A stretch of 64,000 nucleotides of DNA from the NCBI RefSeq assembly GCF_022354825.1, contig NZ_CP031168.1:6635501-6699500 (forward strand). The letters run 5' to 3'. The notes under the pieces were generated by a model. That model was not told the origin of the DNA and ran no database searches. It saw only the letters and a list, made by a program, of their open reading frames with translations. The stretch comes from Paenibacillus sp. H1-7 (GTDB lineage Bacteria; Bacillota; Bacilli; Paenibacillales; NBRC-103111). Made by a program: the position numbers and the translations under genes. Shown here piece after piece: positions 35,065-44,103 of the stretch; the stretch's first letter is position 1, and the number at the start of each line of letters is the position of its first letter.

Positions 35065-36333
35065 ATGGTCAACAAAATGAAGAAAAAAGGGATTCCGGTA
35101 TTAATGGCGGTCTGCATGTCTCTGACAGCCTTGCTGGCAGGATGCGCTACTGAATCCAAGCCTGCGGCAAATTCTTCGGCAGCAGCGGATGCGAAGCCGG
35201 AGGCGGGCAAGGACGATTCGATTCCGGTCGGCATTTTGCACTCCCTCACCGGCACGATGTCCATAAGCGAGGTCTCCGTTAAGGATGCGGAAATGATGGC
35301 CATTGAAGAAATTAACAAAGCAGGCGGCGTGCTTGGAAAACAATTGAAGCCGATCATTGAGGACGGCGCGTCGGATTGGCCTACCTTTGCCGAAAAAACG
35401 AAGAAGCTGCTGCAAAAAGACAAAACCGCAGTCATCTTCGGCGGGTGGACATCGGCCAGCCGTAAAGCGGTGCTCCCTGTTGTCGAGCAAAACAAAGGAC
35501 TCTTTTTCTATCCCGTTCAGTACGAAGGACTCGAAGCATCACCTAACATCTTCTATACCGGCGCTACAACGAACCAGCAAATCGTTCCTGCCGTTACTTG
35601 GCTGCTGCAAAATAAAGGGAAGAAGTTCTTCCTGCTCGGTTCCGACTACGTATTCCCGAGAACCGCTAACAAAATCATCAAAGAACAGCTGAAAGCCGAA
35701 GGCGGCACACTGATCGCTGAAGAATATACTCCGCTTGGCCATACCGATTACAACACCATCATCAGCAAAATCAAAAAGGAAAAGCCTGACGTCGTATTCA
35801 ACACATTGAACGGAGACAGCAACGTAGCGTTCTTCAAACAGCTGAAGGATGCGGGAATCTCCGCCAAAGATTTGACTACCTTGTCCGTAAGCATCGCAGA
35901 GGAAGAAATCCGCGGGATCGGCGCCTCCGTGCTGGAAGGACACTACACGGCATGGAACTACTATCAAACGACGGAAACGCCGGAGAACAAAAAGTTCGTC
36001 GAGGCTTACAAAGCGAAGTACGGCAAAGACCGCGTAACCGACGATCCTATCGAAGCAGGCTACTTCGGCGTCTACTTGTGGGCGGAAGCCGTGAAAAAAG
36101 CCGGTTCCTTCGAAGTCGATAAAGTGCGCGAAGCGGCCAAAGGCATCGAATTCAACGCACCGGGCGGCAAAGTCAAAATTGACGGCGACAACCAGCACGT
36201 ATTCAAAACCGTCCGTATCGGTCAAATTCAGGGTGACGGCATGATCAAGGAAGTATGGAATTCCGGCCAGCCGGTCAAACCCGATCCGTTCTTGAAAACT
36301 TACCCTTGGGGCGCAGAAGTAACGAAAAAATAA
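35065..36333 (+). CDS. urtA: Urea ABC transporter substrate-binding lipoprotein
   Basis: A 422-residue type I periplasmic-binding lipoprotein. The signal ends in the lipobox LLAGCATES. UrtA-specific stretches are IPVGILHSLTGTMSISE, VIFGGWTSASRKAVLPVVE, GLFFYPVQYEGLE and FLLGSDYVFPRTAN. These distinguish it from branched-chain amino-acid binding proteins. I use the ATG at 35065, which has GAGGAG upstream. It is the first gene of urtABCDE and divergent from urease, supplying that enzyme's substrate. Confidence 0.96.
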   Translation: MVNKMKKKGIPVLMAVCMSLTALLAGCATESKPAANSSAAADAKPEAGKDDSIPVGILHSLTGTMSISEVSVKDAEMMAIEEINKAGGVLGKQLKPIIEDGASDWPTFAEKTKKLLQKDKTAVIFGGWTSASRKAVLPVVEQNKGLFFYPVQYEGLEASPNIFYTGATTNQQIVPAVTWLLQNKGKKFFLLGSDYVFPRTANKIIKEQLKAEGGTLIAEEYTPLGHTDYNTIISKIKKEKPDVVFNTLNGDSNVAFFKQLKDAGISAKDLTTLSVSIAEEEIRGIGASVLEGHYTAWNYYQTTETPENKKFVEAYKAKYGKDRVTDDPIEAGYFGVYLWAEAVKKAGSFEVDKVREAAKGIEFNAPGGKVKIDGDNQHVFKTVRIGQIQGDGMIKEVWNSGQPVKPDPFLKTYPWGAEVTKK

Positions 36334-36453
36334 CGGTTCACATCTTCAGAAACCGTCGCAGTTTAACCGCACTAACGAAAATACACAAAACCTTGGACCG
36401 GGGCTGCCTACTACAACGGGCGGTCCCCAGTTTTATCACGGAGGATGAGGCTC

Positions 36454-37359
36454 ATGAGCTTACTGCTTCTTCAATTGTTTAACGGCTTGTCGCTAAGCTC
36501 CATTCTGCTGTTGATCGCCTTGGGGCTCGCCATTACATTCGGCTTGATGAATGTCATCAATATGGCTCACGGCGAGTTCATCATGATCGGCGCCTACATG
36601 GCCTACACCATTCAGCAGCTGTTTCAAAAATTTCTCCCCGCTCCCGTGTTCGGCTGGTATTTCGTCGTATCGCTCGGCGTCGCGTTCGCCGTAGCCTTCG
36701 CAATCGGCTGGCTGCTGGAAGCGACGCTCATCCGTTACTTGTACGGAAGGCCGCTCGACAGCCTGCTTGCTACATGGGGAGTCAGCCTCGTGCTGCAGCA
36801 GCTTGCGCGGCAAATCTTCGGCGCGCCGAATGTGGCGGTCAAAGCGCCGGAGTGGCTTGACGGCGGGTTGGCTATCACAGCCGACTTAATGCTGCCCTAT
36901 AAGCGGTTGTTTATCATCGGGCTTGTCATCGTATGTATTACGGTCATCTACATTTACCAGTATCATACCCGCGGCGGCCGCAACATGCAGGCGGTTATGC
37001 AAAACCGCGGCATGGCTTCCTGCCTCGGCATTTCTACGCGCCGCGTCGATGCGCAGGCGTTCGCCTTCGGCTCCGGCATGGCGGGAATCGCCGGCTGCGC
37101 GCTGACATTGCTCGGCCCGATCGGACCGACGATCGGCACTTATTACATCGTCGACGCCTTCATGGTCGTCGTGCTGGGCGGCATCGGCAAGATCATCGGC
37201 ACCGTTGCCGGAGCTCTCGGAATCGGCGTGCTGAACACCGCCTTCGAATATACGACAAGCGCCACGATCGGCAAGGTCATCGTGTTCACGCTGATCATTG
37301 CGTTCCTGCAGTGGAAGCCATCAGGGCTAGTTACGATCAAATCCCGCGCACTGGATTAA
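36454..37359 (+). CDS. urtB: Urea ABC transporter permease UrtB
   Basis: A 301-residue LivH-type membrane permease with about eight helices. Typical segments are GLAITFGLMNVINMAHGEFI, LLATWGVSLVLQQLARQIFG, and the cytoplasmic loop NRGMASCLGISTRRVDAQAF, which is specific for UrtB. The start at 36454 is 9 nt after GGAGG; the ATG at 36445 overlaps the ribosome site. It follows urtA by 120 bp and precedes a hairpin repeat and urtC. Confidence 0.95.
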   Translation: MSLLLLQLFNGLSLSSILLLIALGLAITFGLMNVINMAHGEFIMIGAYMAYTIQQLFQKFLPAPVFGWYFVVSLGVAFAVAFAIGWLLEATLIRYLYGRPLDSLLATWGVSLVLQQLARQIFGAPNVAVKAPEWLDGGLAITADLMLPYKRLFIIGLVIVCITVIYIYQYHTRGGRNMQAVMQNRGMASCLGISTRRVDAQAFAFGSGMAGIAGCALTLLGPIGPTIGTYYIVDAFMVVVLGGIGKIIGTVAGALGIGVLNTAFEYTTSATIGKVIVFTLIIAFLQWKPSGLVTIKSRALD

Positions 37360-37373
37360 CGAAGAATGCTTTT

Positions 37374-37404
37374 CGAAGTAAGTTTCCTTACGGAAACTCT
37401 CAGG
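37374..37404 (+). repeat. Hairpin repeat unit between urtB and urtC
   Basis: CGAAGTAAGTTTCCTTACGG continues into AAACTCTCAGG; AGTTTCC and GGAAACT form the stem. The same GAAGTAAGTTT...AAACT pattern occurs twice more between urtC and urtD. It lies 10 bp upstream of the urtC start. Confidence 0.6.
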
Positions 37405-37414
37405 AGTTGATACC

Positions 37415-38527
37415 ATGACCATAAACAATACCAAAATCAAAATCGTGTTTACTTTCATTTTGCTGGCACTCATGCTGGTAGCACCGATGTTTTTGAGCGA
37501 ATTCCGCTTATCGCTGCTGGGCAAATTTCTCGCGTACGCGATTCTCGCCATGGGCCTCGACCTGATCTGGGGCTACACCGGCATCTTAAGCCTCGGACAC
37601 GGCGTTTATTTCGGGCTCGGCGCTTACTGCATGGCGATGCATCTGAAGCTGGTTGCCTCCAAGGGAGAGCTTCCCGATTTCATGTCATGGAGCGGCGTAG
37701 AGAAGCTGCCGTGGTTTTGGCTGCCGTTCCAGTCAGCGCCCGCAGCCCTTCTGCTTGCCGTGCTGGTGCCGATGGCGGTAGCCTTCGTGCTCGGCTACTT
37801 GACGTTCCGCAACCGGATCAAGGGTACCTTTTTCTCGATACTGTCCCAGGCGCTCGTCATTATTACCGTCACCCTGTTCGTGGGCCAGCAAGGCTTTACG
37901 GGAGGCACGAACGGCTTGACCAACTTCGATACGTTTCTCGGCTTATCCGTAGGCGATCCTTCCACGAAGCTGATGTTTTATTACATTACCGTTGCGGTCG
38001 TAATCGCTACGCTGCTGCTGTGCCTATGGCTTGCCGGCAGCCGGCTCGGTAAAATACTCGTTGCCGTTCGCGACGCGGAGAACCGGGTTCGTTTCATCGG
38101 CTACAATCCGGTGACGTTCAAGGTGTTCATCTACTGCTTATCCGCAGGTCTTGCGGGACTCGCCGGCATTTTGTTCGTACTGCAGGAAGGAATCATCTCC
38201 CCAGCGCAAATGGGTATCGTTCCTTCTATTGAAATGGTGCTCTGGGTTGCTATCGGCGGCCGCGCCTCCATCTTCGGGGCGATTATCGGCGCTGTCATTA
38301 CTAACACTGCAAAAACTACGTTCAGCGAGGCTTATCCCGAATGGTGGCCAATAATTATGGGAGCGATGTTTATCGTCGTCGTCCTCTTCCTGCCTAAAGG
38401 CATTGTCGGTACCGCAAAAGATTTGGCTCAAAAATGGGGCTTGTTCCCTCTAAAATCAAAATCGGCCGCATCCGGAACCGGTTCGCTGCCGTCCTATGCG
38501 TCCCTGGAGCAGGAAGCCAAGCCGTAA
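37415..38527 (+). CDS. urtC: Urea ABC transporter permease UrtC
   Basis: A 370-residue LivM-type permease with about ten helices. Diagnostic segments are AMGLDLIWGYTGILSLGHGV, FVGQQGFTGGTNGLTNFDTF and VAVRDAENRVRFIGYNPVTF. The tail after residue 345 is soluble and Ser/Ala-rich. It pairs with UrtB. The 206-bp gap after it contains two more hairpin repeats. Confidence 0.95.
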   Translation: MTINNTKIKIVFTFILLALMLVAPMFLSEFRLSLLGKFLAYAILAMGLDLIWGYTGILSLGHGVYFGLGAYCMAMHLKLVASKGELPDFMSWSGVEKLPWFWLPFQSAPAALLLAVLVPMAVAFVLGYLTFRNRIKGTFFSILSQALVIITVTLFVGQQGFTGGTNGLTNFDTFLGLSVGDPSTKLMFYYITVAVVIATLLLCLWLAGSRLGKILVAVRDAENRVRFIGYNPVTFKVFIYCLSAGLAGLAGILFVLQEGIISPAQMGIVPSIEMVLWVAIGGRASIFGAIIGAVITNTAKTTFSEAYPEWWPIIMGAMFIVVVLFLPKGIVGTAKDLAQKWGLFPLKSKSAASGTGSLPSYASLEQEAKP

Positions 38528-38645
38528 CACAAGCGCAAACAATCGAAATTGGCCCCGCCCGGGGGGATTGCAGCCGCTGCGAAGATGAATACCAAGCATA
38601 CCCTGTTCTTGTTGTGCTCGCCTTGCCTTCAGCAAAACAGCAACG

Positions 38646-38720
38646 CTTACGAAGTAAGTTTTCCTTCGGAAAACTCAAGCTTATCCTTACGAAGTAAGTT
38701 TTGCCTTCAGCAAAACTTTT
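38646..38720 (+). repeat. Two hairpin repeat units between urtC and urtD
   Basis: Unit one (38646-38679) is CTTACGAAGTAAG followed by the stem AGTTTTCC/GGAAAACT. Unit two (38685-38720) has the same lead and the stem AGTTTTGC/GCAAAACT; the bases that differ do so in compensating pairs, so pairing is kept. A partial TTGCCTTCAGCAAAAC lies at 38623. The last unit abuts the urtD ribosome site AGGAGG. Confidence 0.7.
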
Positions 38721-38733
38721 AGGAGGTAATCCC

Positions 38734-39522
38734 ATGATAGAATCGTCACCAAGAAAAGAACCCGCATCGCCTCTCGTCAACATCGAACAGCTGGAGGTCG
38801 ACTTCGACGGCTTCAAAGCGATCCGCGGCCTCAATTTTTCGCTTCATTCCGGAGAGCTTCGCTTTTTGATCGGACCGAACGGCGCAGGCAAAACAACGCT
38901 GCTCGACGTCATCTGCGGCAAAGTAAAACCTTCCAAAGGGAAAGTGTGGTTCAAAAATACGGATCTGTCGAAGCACCAGGAGCACCAAATCGCACAGCTC
39001 GGCATCGGAAGAAAATTTCAAGCTCCTTCCATCTTCGTCACTTTAACCGTTCAAGAAAATTTGCTTCTCTCGATGCGCCAAAGACGCGGTCTGCTCAGCT
39101 CCCTTGTCGCCAAAACGACACCCGAGCAGCGGGACCGGATGAAATATTATTTGCACATGATCGGGCTTGCGGAGAAAGCGAAGCAAGTGGCCGGGTCACT
39201 CTCCCACGGAGAGAAGCAGTGGCTCGAGATCGGTATGCTGCTCATACAAGAGCCGGAGCTGCTGCTGCTCGATGAGCCTGCAGCGGGAATGACCGACAGC
39301 GAGACGGAAAAAACCGGGGAGCTGCTTCACAAAATCAGCGACCGCCAAACCGTCATCGTCGTGGAGCACGACATGGAGTTCGTCCGCAATTACGCCAAGA
39401 CGGTGACCGTCATGCATGAAGGTACAGTGCTCCGGGAAGGAACGATGCAGGAGATCCAGAACGACGATAAAGTCGCGGAAGTTTATTTGGGAAGACGAGG
39501 TGAGCGCGATGCTGATCATTAA
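38734..39522 (+). CDS. urtD: Urea ABC transporter ATPase UrtD
   Basis: A 262-residue ABC ATPase. Walker A is IGPNGAGKTTLLD, the signature is SLSHGEKQWLEIGMLL (HGEKQWLEIGM is typical of UrtD), Walker B is ELLLLDEPAAGMTD and the H-loop is VEHDMEFV. The ATG at 38734 follows AGGAGGTAATCCC. It overlaps urtE by 14 bp. It energises the urea importer together with UrtE. Confidence 0.96.
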   Translation: MIESSPRKEPASPLVNIEQLEVDFDGFKAIRGLNFSLHSGELRFLIGPNGAGKTTLLDVICGKVKPSKGKVWFKNTDLSKHQEHQIAQLGIGRKFQAPSIFVTLTVQENLLLSMRQRRGLLSSLVAKTTPEQRDRMKYYLHMIGLAEKAKQVAGSLSHGEKQWLEIGMLLIQEPELLLLDEPAAGMTDSETEKTGELLHKISDRQTVIVVEHDMEFVRNYAKTVTVMHEGTVLREGTMQEIQNDDKVAEVYLGRRGERDADH

Positions 39523-40204
39523 CGATCTAGAGGCCGGATACGGAGAAAGCATGGTTCTCCGCGGCATCAATTTGAAAGTGGAGCCCGGTCAGGTCGTCTG
39601 CCTCATGGGCCGCAACGGGGTTGGCAAAACAACCCTGATGAAGACGATCATGGGGCTGATCAAGTCCAAGCGCGGCCGGATCTCCTACGGCGACCGGGAC
39701 ATTACTCAAGCGACGCCGGACCGGCGGGCAAAAGCCGGTATCGGCTATGTCCCGCAGGGACGCGATATTTTTCCTCAGCTGACGATTGAGGAAAATTTGC
39801 TGCTCGGGCTGGAAGCATCCAGCACCCGCAAGCATGCCGTACCGGAATCGGTCTACGAGATGTTTCCGGTACTGAAGCAAATGATGCGCCGCAAAGGCGG
39901 CGATCTGAGCGGAGGACAGCAGCAGCAGCTTTCCATCGCGCGTGCGCTTGTCGCCGAGCCGAAGCTTTTGCTGCTCGATGAGCCGATGGAAGGCATTCAG
40001 CCTTCCATTGTGATGGAGATCGAACAGGTTATCGAGTCGATCAAAGCGCAAAAGCAGATGTCCGTGCTGCTGGTTGAGCAGAGCCTGACGTTCGCCACCA
40101 GCATCGCCGATTATTATTACGTGCTCGATAAAGGCACTATCGTTGCCGAGGGCAGCTCCGCCCAGCTTAGCGAAGAGCAGGTTAAGAAACACCTTGCCGT
40201 GTAA
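39509..40204 (+). CDS. urtE: Urea ABC transporter ATPase UrtE
   Basis: A 231-residue LivF-type ATPase. Walker A is MGRNGVGKTTLMK, the signature is LSGGQQQQLSIARAL and Walker B is KLLLLDEPMEGIQPS, a UrtE hallmark. The start MLIINDLEAGYGES at 39509 follows GAGGTGAG inside the urtD end. It is the last urt gene, followed by a strong terminator. Confidence 0.96.
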   Translation: MLIINDLEAGYGESMVLRGINLKVEPGQVVCLMGRNGVGKTTLMKTIMGLIKSKRGRISYGDRDITQATPDRRAKAGIGYVPQGRDIFPQLTIEENLLLGLEASSTRKHAVPESVYEMFPVLKQMMRRKGGDLSGGQQQQLSIARALVAEPKLLLLDEPMEGIQPSIVMEIEQVIESIKAQKQMSVLLVEQSLTFATSIADYYYVLDKGTIVAEGSSAQLSEEQVKKHLAV

Positions 40205-40230
40205 CGATAAGCGGTGCCGCGTCCCAGAGT

Positions 40231-40266
40231 GCCTCCCCCATTTTCGACGACCGGGGGAGGCTTTTT
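40231..40266 (+). terminator. Terminator of the urt operon
   Basis: GCCTCCCCC, 13-nt loop, GGGGGAGGC, then TTTTT, 27 bp after urtE. Confidence 0.92.
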
Positions 40267-40384
40267 ATCATTCCATCGCGGCAAGCGGTAGTGACCGTAC
40301 AAGGACAACCTCGCTGCGATTTTTATCCTACCGCATTAATATGATATGATTAATAAGTAAGCAAAAAATGGAGGAGGCGTAACA

Positions 40385-41212
40385 ATGACACAGCATATTT
40401 CTAGCCGCACGGCTCTAAGCAATGGCGTCGAGATGCCTTGGCTTGGACTTGGCGTATGGAAAACCAAAGACGGTGAAGAAGTCATCCAGTCCGTAAAAGC
40501 CGCTATTCAAGCAGGCTACCGCAGCATCGATACGGCAGCGGCTTACGGCAATGAAGACGGTGTTGGAACAGCCATCAAGGAAAGCGGAGTCCAACGGGAC
40601 GAGCTGTTCATTACCACCAAGGTGTGGAATGCGGATCAAGGCTACGACTCCACATTGCGAGCGTTCGAGGAAAGCCGCCGCAAGCTTGGTCTGGACGTCA
40701 TCGACCTGTATCTCGTACACTGGCCGGTCAAAGGCAAATATAAAGACACTTGGCGCGCCCTGGAGAAGCTGTATAAAGACGGCGCTGTCCGCGCCATCGG
40801 TGTCAGCAATTTCCAGGTTCATCACCTTGAAGATGTGATGTCGCAAAGCGAGATTACCCCTATGGTGAATCAGGTGGAATTCCACCCTCTCTTGACCCAG
40901 GAGAAGCTGCGCAGCTTCTGCCGCGAGCACCGGATCCAGCTGGAGGCATGGAGTCCGTTAATGCAAGGTAACCTGGATATCCCGCTGCTGTCCGAGCTTG
41001 GAGCGAAGCACGGCAAATCCCCTGCCCAGATTATTTTGCGATGGGATCTGCAGCATGGCGTCGTCACGATCCCTAAATCGGTCACAGCAAGCCGCATCCA
41101 GCAAAACGGCGACATCTTCGACTTCCAGCTGTCTGCCGAGGATATGGCCAAGCTGGACGCATTGAACGAAAACCGCCGTTTCGGCCCCGATCCGGACAAC
41201 TTTAATTTCTAA
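40385..41212 (+). CDS. Aldo/keto reductase
   Basis: A 275-residue NADPH-dependent AKR, full length for the AKR5-type family. The catalytic tetrad is visible: Asp in SIDTAAAYGNE, Tyr in the same motif, Lys in LFITTKVWN and His in LYLVHWPVKG. The cofactor site region IPKSVTASRIQQN is near the C-terminus. It reduces aldehydes or ketones in the cytosol; methylglyoxal or 2,5-diketogluconate-type substrates are common in relatives. Monocistronic, with a terminator 11 bp after the stop. Confidence 0.95.
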   Translation: MTQHISSRTALSNGVEMPWLGLGVWKTKDGEEVIQSVKAAIQAGYRSIDTAAAYGNEDGVGTAIKESGVQRDELFITTKVWNADQGYDSTLRAFEESRRKLGLDVIDLYLVHWPVKGKYKDTWRALEKLYKDGAVRAIGVSNFQVHHLEDVMSQSEITPMVNQVEFHPLLTQEKLRSFCREHRIQLEAWSPLMQGNLDIPLLSELGAKHGKSPAQIILRWDLQHGVVTIPKSVTASRIQQNGDIFDFQLSAEDMAKLDALNENRRFGPDPDNFNF

Positions 41213-41223
41213 TAACCAAAGCA

Positions 41224-41258
41224 AGGCTGCCATTCATTGTTGATGGCAGCTTTTTTTA
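41224..41258 (+). terminator. Terminator of the aldo/keto reductase gene
   Basis: AAGGCTGCCAT, loop, ATGGCAGC followed by TTTTTTT. Confidence 0.9.
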
Positions 41259-41341
41259 TTGGCCAACTAGTGCTATTTGTCCAAGCCTTCATAATAGGTA
41301 TTAATGTAGGAGGTTTCATATACTTGTTAAAGGAGGAATTT

Positions 41342-41815
41342 GTGAGCATGATGAATAATCCTTACAACAATCTGGGGCCGCAGCAGTATCGCGCATATCC
41401 CGGAACCGGCTTCCAAGGCGGTGTACCTGGCTACGGTCCTGGTATGACAGGGCAGCCCGGAGGTCAAACGGGAGCTGGCGCATCGTACATACCCGGAGGT
41501 CCTGCCGGTGCACCTCCACCAGGTGCTCCCGGAAGCATGCCGATGCTGCCCATCGAGCAGTCTTACGTCGAGAATATTTTAAGGCTGAATCTGGGGAAAA
41601 TCGGAACGTTCTACATGACTTATGAAAACAACAGCCAATGGAACGCCAAAGTTTTTAAGGGGAGAATCGAGGCTGCAGGACGCGACCATATTATCATCAG
41701 CGATCCGAAAACAGGCATGCGCTACCTGCTTCTGATGGTGAACCTCGACTATGTAACCTTTGACGAAGAGCTGAATTACAGTTATCCGTTTGCTCCGACG
41801 CCAACGCCTCGCTAA
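41342..41815 (+). CDS. gerQ: Spore coat protein GerQ
   Basis: A 157-residue coat protein. The N-terminal half is a Gly/Pro/Gln-rich low-complexity region (PGTGFQGGVPGYGPGM and similar). The C-terminal conserved domain begins IEQSYVENILRLNLGKIGTF and contains WNAKVFKGRIEAAGRDHIII and DPKTGMRYLLLMVNLDYVTF. In Bacillus, GerQ is crosslinked by transglutaminase Tgl and helps localise the cortex hydrolase CwlJ. A GTG start (41342) is 5 nt after AAAGGAGG; ATGs at 41348 or 41351 are alternatives. The operon partner CwlJ is not adjacent. Confidence 0.93.
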   Translation: MSMMNNPYNNLGPQQYRAYPGTGFQGGVPGYGPGMTGQPGGQTGAGASYIPGGPAGAPPPGAPGSMPMLPIEQSYVENILRLNLGKIGTFYMTYENNSQWNAKVFKGRIEAAGRDHIIISDPKTGMRYLLLMVNLDYVTFDEELNYSYPFAPTPTPR

Positions 41816-42036
41816 GAGGAGTTTGATGCTCCGAGTAGATTGAAGCCATGCGCAAATGATGCAACAGCTCAAGTTGCGGCAGAACGAGGATGAGGCGTCC
41901 AGTAGGTTGAGGTAAGCAAGGATGGGCAGCAACTGCGTAGGTTGATACAAGAGCGCAAGTGCGTTGTTCCTCCACCGTTCCGGCTCACCTTACGAAGACC
42001 ACTTACGGCTAGCGGAACGAAAAGGTACAGCTTCAT

Positions 42037-42216
42037 CGGACAGGAGATCCGTTATTTGCCAAAAATAACGCAAAAACGCATGGTTATCGGACACAGGATC
42101 CGCTATGGGCTGTTTTTCTCACCCAATCTCTCCGGATTGAGCCCTAATAACGGAACAACGGTCCGGAAGCCTTCCGTTTATGACCGCTTTTTCAATAATA
42201 ACGGAACCATTGTCCG
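42037..42216. repeat. Four-box dyad array, copy B
   Basis: Direct boxes CGGACAGGAGATCCGTTATT (42037) and CGGACACAGGATCCGCTAT (42088), then inverted boxes AATAACGGAACAACGGTCCG (42146) and AATAACGGAACCATTGTCCG (42197). Start-to-start spacing is 51 bp in both pairs, as in copy A at 15304-15482, and the central gap is 58 versus 57 bp. It lies in the 649-bp gap 41816-42464, which otherwise holds two terminators and no gene. Confidence 0.78.
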
Positions 42217-42243
42217 CAGCACCCTCATCTTTCGCGCCGCACA

Positions 42244-42278
42244 ACGTCACTACATCTTGATGTAGTGGCGTTTTTTTC
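42244..42278 (+). terminator. Hairpin terminator after the dyad array
   Basis: CGTCACTACAT, loop CTTG, ATGTAGTGGCG, then TTTTTTT. It could end gerQ read-through. The stem is nearly identical to the hairpin at 16147-16177. Confidence 0.8.
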
Positions 42279-42397
42279 ATACCGGAAAGGTGGTATCTTC
42301 ATTCGATACACTAAAATGACAAGCATTTCTTCTTTCCTTCGACTACAGCGCGCTGAAGCGCTATTCGTTTTCGGCCAGCCCAGAGCAACCCGTACCA

Positions 42398-42440
42398 CAA
42401 AAGAAAACCCCCAATCTCGCCATAATAGCGACATTGGAGG
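42398..42440 (-). terminator. Terminator of the ABC-2 exporter operon
   Basis: Minus strand CCTCCAATGTCGC, loop, GGCGAGATTGGGGG, then TTTTCTTTT, about 25 bp after the second permease. Confidence 0.8.
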
Positions 42441-42464
42441 TTCGTAAACAAACTGCTTCAAGCA

Positions 42465-43286
42465 TTACCCTGCAGCGCTCGAATAGCGTCTTAGACCGAA
42501 CGACCAGACGCAATAGGTCAATGACATAACGACAACGGCCGCCGCCGGTACGCCCCAAACCGCCCATGGGTATTGCTCCGGACGAAGCAGGAATGCCGCT
42601 GGGAAGAAGCTTCCGACAGCATACGGAATCACGTAGGTCAACAATCCGCGTAGGAGCGGATGAAATATTTCCAGCGGATACCGGGTGAAATCGTACAGCC
42701 AGGTGATCGGATAGATGAGCGACCTCACCTCCTGCACCCAGAACGTCAGAACGCTGATCGTCAGCAGGATGGCGAACTGAATGATCGCGCTGCTGAACAA
42801 AGCGATGATGACATACGCCACCGTTCCTACCGTCCACTGCATCTCCAGATGTCCGGCTGCATATCCCATGACGATGACACCGGTCACGAGCTGCCCTACT
42901 CCGTTCAATTCTTGTGAGTTTCCAGTTGCTTGGAACAACACGCCTACCGGACGAATCATCATAATATCCAGCTGTCCCCGGCGAATGTACCCCGTTAACG
43001 AGAAAGGCGCATTAAGCAGCGTTTGATTCAATGCCTTCCCTGTCGCAGCCAAACCGAAGATAAAGACAAGCTCGTAAAAGCTCCAATCGGCCAAAGAAGG
43101 AATCCGCTGAAAAATAACCGTCAGAAAAACAAGCGTGCTGCCTTGAGCTACAATCCCGGCGATCACGGCGATAATCGTATCCGCCCGGTATTCCAGAAGC
43201 GTTTTTCCGTACACTTTCAAATATTGACCGTACAAACCGATTAAGTACAGCAGCTGTTGAGCCATATTTCGTTTCGGTACCTGCAT
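42465..43286 (-). CDS. ABC-2 family exporter permease (DUF990-type), second subunit
   Basis: A 273-residue membrane protein with six helices. The pattern RRGQLDIMMIRPVGVLFQAT is characteristic of the ABC-2 permeases (DUF990 group) that occur in pairs with one ATPase. The segment PLRPLLRG-like IFHPLLRGLLTYVIPYAVGS is near the last helices. It starts 4 bp after the stop of its partner. The exported substrate is unknown. Confidence 0.88.
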   Translation of the reverse strand: MQVPKRNMAQQLLYLIGLYGQYLKVYGKTLLEYRADTIIAVIAGIVAQGSTLVFLTVIFQRIPSLADWSFYELVFIFGLAATGKALNQTLLNAPFSLTGYIRRGQLDIMMIRPVGVLFQATGNSQELNGVGQLVTGVIVMGYAAGHLEMQWTVGTVAYVIIALFSSAIIQFAILLTISVLTFWVQEVRSLIYPITWLYDFTRYPLEIFHPLLRGLLTYVIPYAVGSFFPAAFLLRPEQYPWAVWGVPAAAVVVMSLTYCVWSFGLRRYSSAAG

Positions 43287-43290
43287 GCCC

Positions 43291-44103
43291 TCACCCTCCG
43301 TTGATCGACAGCCGCTTGGCTGCTTTCATCCACAGCAATCGGCTAATAATAATCATGACCGCAGCCCAGCCGAGCTGCTCCAGCAGAGCGGTCAGCATAT
43401 GTATCCCGGACAGCCGCCCCGTATAAATGGAGAGCGGAATATACGCCATCGACTGGAACGGCAACAATTCCAGCACCCGGCGCAGCGCCTCCGGAAAAAA
43501 CTCGAACGGGATCAGCGTTCCCGCGAAGATGTCTACGATCGCTCGTTTGGCCAATTGAACCCCAAACGTATTCGTCGTCATGAAGGAAATCATCATGATG
43601 ATCGAATTGATGCTGAAGGCGACCAGAAAGCCGATGCACAGGCTGACGGCGAAGCCTATTACGGCAGCCGCATCCGGCGGCGGGGAAATGCCCAGAATGA
43701 AAATGAGCAGAAGCATCGCAGGAATGTTCACCCAGAGCATTTCCACAATGAAGAACCCGGCGGCCTCCAGGAAGCGCTGAACTTGAAAATCGACCGGACG
43801 GATCAGATCAAGCGCAATATCCCCCGTCCTTACCCTCTGAGCCATAGCGTAAGTAGGCGCCCGCTCTGCCGGCGACCAGCGCGCAAAGTTAATGGCTTGC
43901 CCGACCATGACATATGTAATCAGCTGTTCCCAAGGGAGCGCCGTATCGGTCGAGTACATATAAATGGCTTTCCACAGCATGTAGTACATGACGCTGAACA
44001 TGAGCGTGGAAATCAATGTCATAATAAAATCGAACCGGAACTGCATCCGCTGCCGGACGGCGATCCGCGACATTCCGACCATTCGCTGCACGGCGTGGAT
44101 CAT
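43291..44103 (-). CDS. ABC-2 family exporter permease (DUF990-type), first subunit
   Basis: A 270-residue membrane protein with six helices and the same motif as its neighbour (RVRTGDIALDLIRPVDFQVQ). It starts MIHAVQRMVGMSRIAVRQRM just upstream of which GGAGGAG is seen. Its first 215 bases are overlapped, in another frame, by the extended end of the ATPase gene; see that entry for the probable frameshift. Partner of the second permease. Confidence 0.88.
   Translation of the reverse strand: MIHAVQRMVGMSRIAVRQRMQFRFDFIMTLISTLMFSVMYYMLWKAIYMYSTDTALPWEQLITYVMVGQAINFARWSPAERAPTYAMAQRVRTGDIALDLIRPVDFQVQRFLEAAGFFIVEMLWVNIPAMLLLIFILGISPPPDAAAVIGFAVSLCIGFLVAFSINSIIMMISFMTTNTFGVQLAKRAIVDIFAGTLIPFEFFPEALRRVLELLPFQSMAYIPLSIYTGRLSGIHMLTALLEQLGWAAVMIIISRLLWMKAAKRLSINGG

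Noticed and set aside
37374..38720. CRISPR-like repeats in the urt operon
   Set aside because: Only three units, each a self-complementary hairpin, with no regular spacers and no cas genes.
43889..44100. C-terminal 70 residues of the ABC-2 ATPase as a real domain
   Set aside because: They are read out of frame from the permease gene and have the Arg-rich composition of a shadow frame; a frameshift explains them better.
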